A stretch of 64,000 nucleotides of DNA from ECT2AJA-044 sp965262845 (GTDB taxonomy: Bacteria; Bacteroidota; Bacteroidia; Flavobacteriales; ECT2AJA-044). Both the position numbers and the translations under genes were made by a program. Position 1 is the stretch's first letter, and every line of letters begins with the position of its first letter. Where the stretch lies: assembly GCA_965262845.1 (NCBI GenBank), contig CBDHFX010000002.1, positions 1,736,001 to 1,800,000 on the forward strand, written 5' to 3'. Under the pieces are notes generated by a model. That model was not told where the DNA came from and ran no database searches. It saw only the letters and a list, made by a program, of their open reading frames with translations. Below, piece by piece: positions 56,412-64,000 of the stretch.

Positions 56412-58274
56412 TAAGGAAAAAAGCAAGTAAAAAAGAGAAAGCAAAGCAAAAAACCAGCCGGAAAAGCTGGCCCTAAGGGCCAAAACCTGCCTACAAGCAG
56501 TTTTGGCCAGTACTAATACGACTAAAACAGGCGAAAAACAGACCATATTATAATGGACTGTTGACCAGCGAGCAAAAAAATCGCTCAAGTGGAGTGTCGG
56601 CATGCAAAAGATAAAACTACAGAGCTAACTCTGTAGCTAGCTCTGTAGTTTTAATAAAAAATGACAGGCTCATTTTAACAAAATACTTTGTTACTATTGT
56701 AGCTGTAATCCTCAAATAGTCAGTTAATTACTACAATAAAAGATAACGGACAAAACGCCCCCAAAAAGTACTTATCAAAAGTCGGGTGCTTCATATGGGT
56801 GGCTCAATACTTCATTCAAGGGCACTGGTCCAACGGGTAGCCTGCGCAGCAGCTACCACACCGCCCACCGGGCGGTGCAAAAAGACAACCTTAAAAGATG
56901 AGTCGCTTCAATATCAGGTTAGGTACTCCATTCAGGGGCTGCAAACTGGCCCCCCAAAAAATTGCTCCTTAAAAGTTGAGTGCTTCATATAGGCAGCTGG
57001 TTACTCTAATCAAGGGCACTGGTCCAACGGGTAGCCTGCGCAGCAGCTACCACACCGCCCGACGGGCGGTGCAAAAAGATCTCCTTCAAAGAAAAAGTCG
57101 TTTCAATATCAGGTTCAGTACTCCACTCAAAGGCAACGGACTGGCACCCCCCAAAAAGAGCTATTTAGAAGTCGAGTGCTTCATATAGGCAGCTGATTGC
57201 TCCAATCAAGGGCACTGGTCCAACGGGTAGCCTGCGCAGCAGCTACCCACCGCCCGACGGGCGGTGCAAAAAAGGACAACCTTAAAAGTCGACTCGTTTC
57301 AATATCAAGCTCCATACTCCATTCAGGGGCAGCGGACTGCGCCCCAAAAAAGAGTTTGTTAAAAGTCGAGTGCTTCATATGGGCAGCTCGATACTTTACT
57401 CATGGGCACTGGTCCAACGGGTAGCCTGCGCAGCAGCTACCCACCGCCCGACGGGCGGTGCAAAAAGACGACCTTAAAAGATGATTCGTTTCAATATCAG
57501 GCTCAGTACTCCATTCAAAGGCAGCGTGCGGCCCCCAAAAAGTGCTACTTAAAAGTCGGGTGCTTCATATGGGTGGCTCGGTACTTTATTCAAGGGCACT
57601 GGTCCGACGGTAGCCTGCGCAGCAGCTACCACACCGCCCACCGGGCGGTGCAAAAAGACAACCTTAAAAGACGATTCATTTCAATATCAGGTTCGGTACT
57701 CCATTCAGAGACAGCGGACTGGCACCCCCCAAAAAGGACTTTTCAAAAGTCGATTGCTTCATATGGGCAGCTCGATACTTTATTCAAGGGCAATGGACAA
57801 CTTCCGGCCGTTCGCAGGATAATGTAAAAGGTGTTTTTTACTCGCTCACTTTCCTCTTATCATAAAAGTAAAACTACAGAGCTAGCTCTGTAGCTAGCTC
57901 TGTAATTAATGTTATTTAAATAATTATATTTCAATAATTTATAAAAAGTATAAAATAAGCATATACTATTATTGATTACTTTCTAAAAAAATTGATCCGG
58001 ATAATGAACTATTGATCTTTTTTGGGCGTTATATGTCTTGTTGTAAGTTTTCATTGTGGCGTTCGGTCTTTTAGGCCGGCCGCTACTGCGCCGAGATGGC
58101 GTAATATTTACGTTGGGAAAGGCTCCGCGCGCAGCGGAGCTTTTCTTTTTTTGTCGTTTTGGAGCATAAAAAGTCCTTTTCCGAGTTTGTCGGTCCGGAA
58201 AATTCGATTACTGGCCCTTAGGGCCACCCCAAGATCTAAAAAAAGAGAGAAAAGAGGGCCCGGGAAACCGGGCC
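56412..58274 (+). repeat. Segment B, spacer of the inverted repeat; no gene
   Basis: Related to segment A: same entry (CCAGCCGGAAAAGCTGGCCC hairpin), same exit (hairpin-terminator at 58120-58152), but five block B hairpin units in the middle (56837, 57031, 57237, 57421, 57610) at 180-205 bp spacing instead of three. Nested CTACAGAG/CTCTGTAG elements at 56617 and 57874. No credible gene; open frames here follow the repeats. Confidence 0.75.
58120..58152 (+). terminator. Intrinsic terminator near the right end of segment B
   Basis: GCTCCGC/GCGGAGC stem and T-rich tail, the counterpart of 47336-47369. Confidence 0.7.
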
Positions 58275-58322
58275 GGCCCACCCCCTTGCTGGCGAGCGGC
58301 CGGGCGCGCCGAGCGGGGGGCG
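58275..58322 (-). repeat. 48-bp GC-rich terminal repeat, copy B-right (inverted)
   Basis: Exact reverse complement of 56364-56411; the innermost part of the right arm. Confidence 0.88.
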
Positions 58323-59258
58323 GAAAAAAGAAAAAGAAGAAAGAAGAAAAAAGGGGCCGAAAGGCAGGCAGGCAAAGGGATGGCGAGGAAAAGGAGCAAT
58401 TGTTAATAAGTTTTTGGCGGCGATCGGAAAAAGCAAGTTGCGGATCGACTAAAACCGGAGCGAAACGGATGGATTGTCCACCTGTGAAGTCCGAAAACGA
58501 CTATTTGATACCCCCAACTTCTAATATGATTTTTTTTCACCGCCCGGAGGGCGGTGCGCGCTCTTTGTCGCTTGCTTCTGGCGAGTCATTAGCATTCTAT
58601 TTGGAGTATCCGTGTCCCTTAGTGCCAGCCAGTGCCCTTGAGGGGAGTCAAGATCTTGGAATTTGAACGAACTCATCTTCAAAGGCGATCTTTTTGGGGG
58701 GCTTTCGTTGCTCGCTTTTGGCGAGTCATCGGCATTCTATTTGGAAGATCGGTGTCCCTTAGTGCCAGTCAGTGCCCCTGAGGGGAGTTAAGATCTTGGA
58801 GTTTGAACGATCACTCCTTTGATGGCGACCTTTTGGGGGGCTTTTGTCCGTTGCGTTTGGCGAGTCGTTAGCATTCTATCTGGAGTATCCGTGTCCCTTA
58901 GGGCTTTAAAAAGTGTGTTTTATTAAATTATTGAAGTACAAATTTTTATATAGCATTAATTACAGAGCTAGCTACAGAGCTAACTCTGTAGTTTTGCATT
59001 CACGGCAAGAGAAAAAACGAGCGAATAAAAACAACCCTCAAAACTAACCGAAACACCATCACAAATCAGCCTAAAGCCTTGAAAGGTGGGACTAAAAAGG
59101 GAAGAAAAACAAGCGGAACGGCAGAGCAGCAAAGGGATCGCGAAAGATTTAGAGTAATATTAATAACTTTTCGGATTTAGCAGCTTTGAGCAGAGCGAAC
59201 AGGACAAAAAAGAAGCCCAAGCGGTAAACTTGGGCTTCGAGCTTCTTAGTCAATTTGA
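58323..59258 (-). repeat. Repeat blocks downstream of cassette 2 (right arm)
   Basis: Mirror of 55428-56363: A/G-rich strip, block A units, nested element at 58960-58991, unique stretch and the terminator at 59206-59238. No gene. Confidence 0.8.
59206..59238 (-). terminator. Intrinsic terminator after immunity gene 2 (right copy)
   Basis: Mirror copy of 55448-55480; on the minus strand GAAGCCCAAG pairs with CTTGGGCTTC and a T tract follows. Confidence 0.85.
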
Positions 59259-59969
59259 TTATTTGCTATCAATAAAATCATTCCAAAAAGTAGGAAGGTC
59301 ATTTACTTGTTCCTGCATTTCAGAATACTGATAGTTCAGAGCTTCTTTAAGAACTCCATTTTTATCGAATGTTGAGATACTTAGACTACCTTCATTACAA
59401 GCTCTTATTGTTAACGTTGCTTCTTTTTGTATCTCTTGCTCATTTACTCTAACTAAAGTTGACGACCAATTATTTGAAGCACAACCTTCATTGCGATAAG
59501 TGTAAGCATACTCTTTGTTACCGAGTTTCTTTAACTCCGGCCAGTTAGTGCAATCATCAACAATGACAAATGAAAAATTAGAGTTCAGATACACATAATT
59601 GCAAGGTCTATTGCTCCCTGTTTGGATAACAATGTCTTTTAGTCCATTGTTGTTTAAATCAACCGTTTCTATTTCTAAGAATGCTCCAACTTGTATGGTA
59701 TCGATTATTGTTTGCTTCATATCAGCAAGGTCATTAAATGCCAACAACAAGAACTCATTTTCTGAATCAGCTCCTTTCAATACAATTGCCGATTCTTTTT
59801 GAGAACTAAAGAGCTTACCAATTCTAAAAATAAGACTGTCAGAAGAAAAACTTTCTTCTTGTTTTTTTTGAGCTGATAACAACCTTTTTTCTAATGTATT
59901 TTCAATAGATTTTTGATCGCAAGAAACCAAAATAAAACTGAACAGAAAAGGAACTAATAATTTTTTCAT
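59259..59969 (-). CDS. Probable immunity lipoprotein of orphan tip 2 (right copy)
   Basis: 236 residues, identical to the product of 54717-55427, with lipobox LVSC. Lies three bases after its tip gene on the minus strand and is followed by the mirrored terminator. Confidence 0.68.
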   Translation of the reverse strand: MKKLLVPFLFSFILVSCDQKSIENTLEKRLLSAQKKQEESFSSDSLIFRIGKLFSSQKESAIVLKGADSENEFLLLAFNDLADMKQTIIDTIQVGAFLEIETVDLNNNGLKDIVIQTGSNRPCNYVYLNSNFSFVIVDDCTNWPELKKLGNKEYAYTYRNEGCASNNWSSTLVRVNEQEIQKEATLTIRACNEGSLSISTFDKNGVLKEALNYQYSEMQEQVNDLPTFWNDFIDSK

Positions 59970-59972
59970 CTT

Positions 59973-61016
59973 CTACTTTATCTCATTGTAGAAAATACTT
60001 CCCCCTTGTGTTCCTGTAACTCGCCATAAAGCTCCTTCAGAAGTTGGAACTGTAATCAAAGGATTTATTGTTCGATAAGTCTTGCCATTTACTCCATACA
60101 CTTTACAGCAATATTCTTGAGCATTGATATAGTATGTGTTTCTGTGACCATTTGGGTCATAGATTCCTTTTCTTGAATCATAAGCAGCTTTCCTCTGTCT
60201 GTAATGAGAAGAACCACCACTTAATACATCAATTCCATCCCAGAATGTAGCTCCATTTGAATAATCTGTGCCACCTGTAACAGCATTGATAGCAGCTGCT
60301 AAAGAAGTCTTCATTCCTCCACTTTTGGAGTAGCCTCCTTTCATAAATTGATTATACTTTCCTTTTCCTATCGCATAGGAATAATTCCCGCTTAAAGTCT
60401 TAGAAAGCGACCTTCCATTTCTGTTATTCTGAATGGTGCTTGCAATTGCAAACATTTCTTTCGTATCATTCAGTTGGGAAGCTTCGCCATAAGTTACAGC
60501 AGCCATTTTTAGAAGTTCGGAATGTTTAACCCCAAGTTCATTAACAGAATATCCTGCTCCATTAGTTTCAGCAAATCCAGTTTGGTTATTGAAATACTTA
60601 CCGCCTTCTTGAAAATCGCCTATGCTGAACTTACTATCACCACTTACAGTGTAAACTTTGCCGTCATCTATTCCGTCATTTCCAAGGTAATTTCCTTGCC
60701 TATCGTAGTAATCCCCATCCAGTAATCCGGTTGGGTCTATGCGCATTATTGGGTTATTGCTTACAAAATTATAAGGTGTAAGGGATGGGCGGTGGGCGCT
60801 CATCATATCTACGGTCGTCCAAATACCCAGATTAGCGATGTAGTAGCGGGCACTGAAGTGGTGTAAACCGGTCTCTGCATCTAACTTGCTGAAAGCCAGT
60901 CGATACGGGGAGTCGCTACGCGCACTTTTATGCGTACTTTTTGAGGTCACAGCTTTTTTAGCATGTACCAACCTCAGCCTATACCTCCACCTGTCAACCA
61001 GCCTAAGACAACCCAT
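59973..61016 (-). CDS. Orphan RHS tip protein 2 (right copy), SleB-like
   Basis: 347 residues, identical to the product of 53670-54713, including MGCLRLVDRWRY, DPTG at 94-97 and TYGEAS at 175-180. Complete sequence identity between the copies means recent duplication or ongoing gene conversion. Confidence 0.72.
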   Translation of the reverse strand: MGCLRLVDRWRYRLRLVHAKKAVTSKSTHKSARSDSPYRLAFSKLDAETGLHHFSARYYIANLGIWTTVDMMSAHRPSLTPYNFVSNNPIMRIDPTGLLDGDYYDRQGNYLGNDGIDDGKVYTVSGDSKFSIGDFQEGGKYFNNQTGFAETNGAGYSVNELGVKHSELLKMAAVTYGEASQLNDTKEMFAIASTIQNNRNGRSLSKTLSGNYSYAIGKGKYNQFMKGGYSKSGGMKTSLAAAINAVTGGTDYSNGATFWDGIDVLSGGSSHYRQRKAAYDSRKGIYDPNGHRNTYYINAQEYCCKVYGVNGKTYRTINPLITVPTSEGALWRVTGTQGGSIFYNEIK

Positions 61017-61119
61017 TTAATACCTCGTTTTTAAAACGATCTGCTGCAAAAGATGGGAAAACAAGTTCCCCTTAGCGAGCCAAAGTAGGAAAAAAATGGC
61101 TTTGGAAGGGGCTCTTTTG
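61017..61119 (-). promoter_or_regulatory. Shared leader of orphan tip cassettes (copy 3)
   Basis: Mirror copy of 53567-53669, before the right copy of tip 2. Confidence 0.6.
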
Positions 61120-61501
61120 AGCAAAACGGCCGGTTGCCCGGCCCCTACCGGCTAACGATGTGGGTGCAGATCTGAGTGGGGCTAAGATCTTGAAATTTGA
61201 ACGAGCTCATCTTTAAAAACGACCTTTTGGTGGGCTTTTCGTTGCTTGCGCTTGGCGAGTCGTTAGCATTCTATTTGGAAGTTAGGTGTTCCTTAGGGAC
61301 TCAAAAAGTGCCTTTTAGCAAGTTATTGAAGTACAAATTTTTATATAAAATTAATTACAGAGCTAGCTACAGAGCTAACTCTGTAGTTTTTCATTTATGG
61401 CGAAAGGGAAGTAAGCAGATAAAAACGCCGGTTTAACCAACCTGCGAACGATCGGAAGCTGCCTGCTGCCGATGAATGAAGTAAGGAATCCCGGAGTTTG
61501 A
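61120..61501 (-). repeat. Repeat stretch between the two orphan cassettes (right arm)
   Basis: Mirror of 53185-53566, with the nested element at 61355-61386. No gene. Confidence 0.8.
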
Positions 61502-61504
61502 AGG

Positions 61505-62200
61505 CTATTGCAATTTCACTTCACCTACATAATTCCAATTTGTTTTGTCTACTATTCCACTCATTACCCACTTTCTTTCCCCTTTTCTTTTATCGGCATA
61601 CCTTTTTGGTTTTTCTCCAGATAAAAGTTGAGTCTCACGTGGTAACCGTTCTTTATTCATTTTTACAAAATAAGATTGATCATTTATTTTTAGTACTATT
61701 ATATTAGGGACAGGATTGTTTGTTGTTCGTTTTTTTTCAGTTTCAAAACTCTTCTTTACACGTTTAGGCGATAGTGCAATGGAATCTCCGTAATCTCGAA
61801 AATATGAAATGAAGGTATATGACGTATCAATTAAATCACTTTCAAATAATTCTAAATAATCAATCCTGATTGTATCGTTATTTTCAAAAGATTCAAAATT
61901 GTAAATTCTGATATTTCCCTCTTTGCTATCAATAGATATTTCTATTCGGGAACTATCATTATTTATTAAAACTTCAGTTATATAATTAATTTTATTTTCA
62001 TCAATTGGATTAATAATTGGATTTTTAACGTATTCAACAAGTTTGTTTTTCAAAAAAGAAGAGTACCCTATTTTAAAATTGTCAAAATTATATTTAGAAT
62101 AAACAGTATCAATTTTTAAAACTATTTTTTTTGTTTGTGAAAAAGTTATAAATGGTATTAAAGATATTATTACGATAAATTTTAATTTTTTTATTTTCAC
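61505..62200 (-). CDS. Probable immunity protein of orphan tip 1 (right copy), secreted
   Basis: 231 residues, identical to the product of 52486-53181: GTG start overlapping the tip stop by four bases, signal peptide, AT-rich coding sequence. Confidence 0.65.
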   Translation of the reverse strand: MKIKKLKFIVIISLIPFITFSQTKKIVLKIDTVYSKYNFDNFKIGYSSFLKNKLVEYVKNPIINPIDENKINYITEVLINNDSSRIEISIDSKEGNIRIYNFESFENNDTIRIDYLELFESDLIDTSYTFISYFRDYGDSIALSPKRVKKSFETEKKRTTNNPVPNIIVLKINDQSYFVKMNKERLPRETQLLSGEKPKRYADKRKGERKWVMSGIVDKTNWNYVGEVKLQ

Positions 62201-63228
62201 TTTTTCTTTAATGGATAAGGGTTATTATTAGGATCTTTTCCTGTTTTATCTTTTTTACGTTCTTTATACGTATCTTCTACTTCAAATGAATATTCACCGG
62301 AGCCACTATTTATATACTTATCATAATTAATTCCTCCATCACCTGTATTATATTGTTGATTCCCTCCTTCTTTGAGGGCATCTTGATTGTATTCCATAAA
62401 GTACATTATATCTCCTGCTTCATTGGATAAGCGTTCATCTCCATAATTGGTTTTTCCATAAACTTTTACATCAAACCCAATTTCTCTTTCGTCTGGACTT
62501 AACGGAGCAACTATTTTTTTATCGCCATAAGTTACATTCGGATTATTACCCTCGCCCCCAGTAGGTAGATATCTTGTCTCTGCTGTTTGTCCAACATTTC
62601 CAGAAGTATTATTAAGATCAGAGGATACATAAACCTTCACATTTACTGTATTACCACTCTGATCACCTACTTGTAGATTATCAATGTAATTATATAAAGA
62701 AACATCATTAGCTTTAAGATCACTTAAATATTGATTAACACGAGCTTCTTTTACTTGGGCTCTCTTCAACAGTCTTTGTATCTTTTTGTTATCAGGATTG
62801 TCTAGCAATTGCTTTTTGATACGCGCAACTTCCGCAGAGTGTGCGTTTACCCATTCTCTTCCATCAGGATCAATAAAAATTATCGGGTTATTAGCAAATG
62901 CAGAGTATGACGACATACTTGGATATTTTATTTGTAATGGATCAATACTTAAAAAGCGGCCCAGTCTTGGGTCTTGCATTCTGGCTCCAAAATCGTAGCT
63001 GTTTCCAGCGCCCTTGACCTCTTCATCTCGCTCCATCCCGTTAAAACCATAAGTGTAGGGGTTGCCGTTGATCTCGTCGTGGCGACCCGGCATCAACATG
63101 CCGAAGAAATACGAACTACGCACCCTTTTTACCCAATCGTTGGAGGTCACAACCTTTTTACCATGCACCACCCGAAGCTCAGAGCTCCATTTATACCTCC
63201 ACCTGTCAACTAACCTAAGACAACCCAT
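62197..63228 (-). CDS. Orphan RHS tip protein 1 (right copy)
   Basis: 343 residues. Identical to the left copy from residue 42 on; within the first 41 residues it differs at six positions (for example RYKWSS against RYKRSS, VHGKKVVTSNDWV against VHVKKGVASNDWI). The 5' end of this gene is therefore where the perfect inverted repeat stops. DPDG motif at 120-123, tip of unknown activity after it. Confidence 0.75.
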   Translation of the reverse strand: MGCLRLVDRWRYKWSSELRVVHGKKVVTSNDWVKRVRSSYFFGMLMPGRHDEINGNPYTYGFNGMERDEEVKGAGNSYDFGARMQDPRLGRFLSIDPLQIKYPSMSSYSAFANNPIIFIDPDGREWVNAHSAEVARIKKQLLDNPDNKKIQRLLKRAQVKEARVNQYLSDLKANDVSLYNYIDNLQVGDQSGNTVNVKVYVSSDLNNTSGNVGQTAETRYLPTGGEGNNPNVTYGDKKIVAPLSPDEREIGFDVKVYGKTNYGDERLSNEAGDIMYFMEYNQDALKEGGNQQYNTGDGGINYDKYINSGSGEYSFEVEDTYKERKKDKTGKDPNNNPYPLKKK

Positions 63229-63331
63229 TTAATACCTCGTTTTTAAAACGATCTGCTGCAAAAGATGGGGAAAGAGCTTCCCCTTAGCGAGCCAAAATAG
63301 GAAAAAAATAGCTTTGGAAGGGGCTCTTTTG
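63229..63331 (-). promoter_or_regulatory. Shared leader of orphan tip cassettes (copy 4)
   Basis: Diverged copy of the leader before the right copy of tip 1. The hairpin stem is GGGGAA/TTCCCC with loop GCTCT here, against CTTGT in copy 1, so the stem is kept while the loop varies. Confidence 0.6.
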
Positions 63332-64000
63332 AGCAAAACGGCCGGTTCCCTACCGGCTAACAATGTGAGTGTAGATCTGAGTGGAGCAAGGAGCTTGATA
63401 TTGAAACGACTTCGTCTTTTAAGGTCGTCTTTTTGCACCGCCCGTCGGGCGGTGTGGTAGCTGCTGCGCAGGCTACCCGTTGGACCAGTGCCCATGAGTA
63501 AAGTACCGAGCTGCCCATTTTAAAACCCTCCACTTTTGAAAACCTTTTTTTGGGGGGGTCGTTTGCCACCCCTGAGTAGAGTACCGAACTTAATATTGAA
63601 CCGACTTCATCTTTTAAGGTCGTCTTTTTTGCACCGCCCGGTGGGCGGTGGGGTAGCTGCTGCGCAGGCTACCCGTTGGGCCAGTGCCCCTGAATAAAGT
63701 ACCGAGCTTGAAATTTGAACGATCACTCCTTTGATGGCGATCTTTTGGGGGGCTTTTTATCGGTTGCTTTTGGTAAGTCGTTAGCATTCTATTTGGAAGT
63801 TAGATGTCCCTTAGGTATATAAAAATCGTCTTTTAATAAGTTATTGAAATGCAATTTTTTATATAACATTAATTACAGAGCTAGCTACAGAGCTAACTCT
63901 GTAGTTTTTTATTTATGGCGAAAGGGAAGCAGGCAGATGAAAACGCCGGTTTAACCAACCTGCAAACGGCCGGCCCCTACCGGCTAATAATGTGGGTGTA
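63332..64000 (-). repeat. Non-coding repeat array at the right window end
   Basis: No gene. On the minus strand it has GTTAGCCGGTAGGGAACCGG near 63340-63360, block B hairpins at 63436-63476 and 63632-63672, one block A, the nested element at 63873-63904 and, at the very end, TACACCCACATTATTAGCCG. That end corresponds to 50646-50665, directly after the truncated recombinase, so the mirror symmetry likely continues beyond the window. Confidence 0.8.

Larger units (their letters stand above)
58275..63107 (-). repeat. Right arm of the 4.83-kb inverted repeat
   Basis: Mirror image of 51579-56411. It carries the same two tip/immunity cassettes on the minus strand, so the transcripts of both arms converge on segment B. 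Confidence 0.92.

Noticed and set aside
43915..57300. tRNA genes suggested by the recurring GTTCAAATTTC motif, similar to a T-loop
   Set aside because: No acceptor, D or anticodon arm can be folded around it; the motif is simply part of blocks A and B.
58022..58666. 214-codon open frame across the segment B/right arm boundary
   Set aside because: It crosses the 48-bp repeat and an A/G-rich strip giving Lys/Glu runs, and its mirror in the left arm is only partly open. No sign of a real protein.
51579..63107. Inverted repeat as a pure amplification or assembly artefact
   Set aside because: Not excluded, but outside the perfect arms the symmetry continues with many base differences (for example tip 1 N-terminus and both outer arrays), which a simple chimera would not show. 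Read mapping is still decisive.
43710..64000. Integron with attC sites
   Set aside because: Hairpins are present, but the RYYYAAC/GTTRRRY core pairs in the right order were not found, and the recombinase lacks a recognisable IntI-specific insertion.

Overview
The window looks like chromosome from a member of the Bacteroidota, probably close to Flavobacteriales or Cryomorphaceae-like lineages. The evidence is: a carA-eno-gltA run placed directly after the alpha ribosomal operon; fusA followed at once by rpsJ with no tuf between them; a zinc-free 89-residue S14; a protein with the C-terminal domain used by type IX secretion and gliding; TAnnTTTG-type promoter boxes; and few Shine-Dalgarno sites. 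No tRNA, rRNA or CRISPR array was seen.

Region 1 (1-20991, all minus strand) is one compact run of informational genes: rpsL-rpsG-fusA-rpsJ-rplC-rplD-rplW-rplB-rpsS-rplV-rpsC-rplP-rpmC-rpsQ-rplN-rplX-rplE-rpsN-rpsH-rplF-rplR-rpsE-rpmD-rplO-secY-infA-rpmJ-rpsM-rpsK-rpsD-rpoA-rplQ. A hairpin with a T tract follows, then carA-eno-gltA and the start of a UbiD-family decarboxylase cut by the window edge. A good promoter candidate sits upstream of rpsL.

Region 2 (21187-32321) is ordinary metabolic and envelope sequence: a gliding/T9SS-type surface protein, a cysteine synthase/cystathionine beta-synthase-type enzyme, a TonB-dependent receptor overlapping a radical SAM protein, a UbiA prenyltransferase, an ATP-grasp protein, a high-potential iron-sulfur protein split by a homopolymer frameshift, an Sfp-type phosphopantetheinyl transferase and a beta-carbonic anhydrase.

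Region 3 (32373-43709) is an RHS toxin operon: an SpvB-like secreted protein, a small secreted protein and a 1941-residue RHS protein with PKD domain, RHS repeats, a DPTG core end and a glycine-rich hydrophobic C-terminal tip, followed with one-base overlap by a three-helix membrane protein that is probably its immunity protein.

Region 4 (43710-64000) is the unusual part. Dense non-coding repeats begin at the stop codon of that immunity gene and run to the window end. Embedded in them are (a) a three-gene mobile block (AAA-type ATPase, an intact tyrosine recombinase, a second recombinase truncated where the repeats resume), and (b) two orphan RHS tip plus immunity cassettes that share one leader and one start peptide, MGCLRLVDRWRY. 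The two cassettes occur again in inverted order and orientation, forming a 4.83-kb inverted repeat that appears perfect and flanks a 1.86-kb spacer. The inner edge of the inverted repeat falls at the inner edge of a 48-bp GC-rich sequence; the same 48-bp inverted pair bounds a second, related segment next to the mobile block. I interpret the region as a reservoir of toxin-tip/immunity cassettes, with repeats and recombinases that may let tips be copied, inverted or swapped. That mechanism is inference; the layout is visible.
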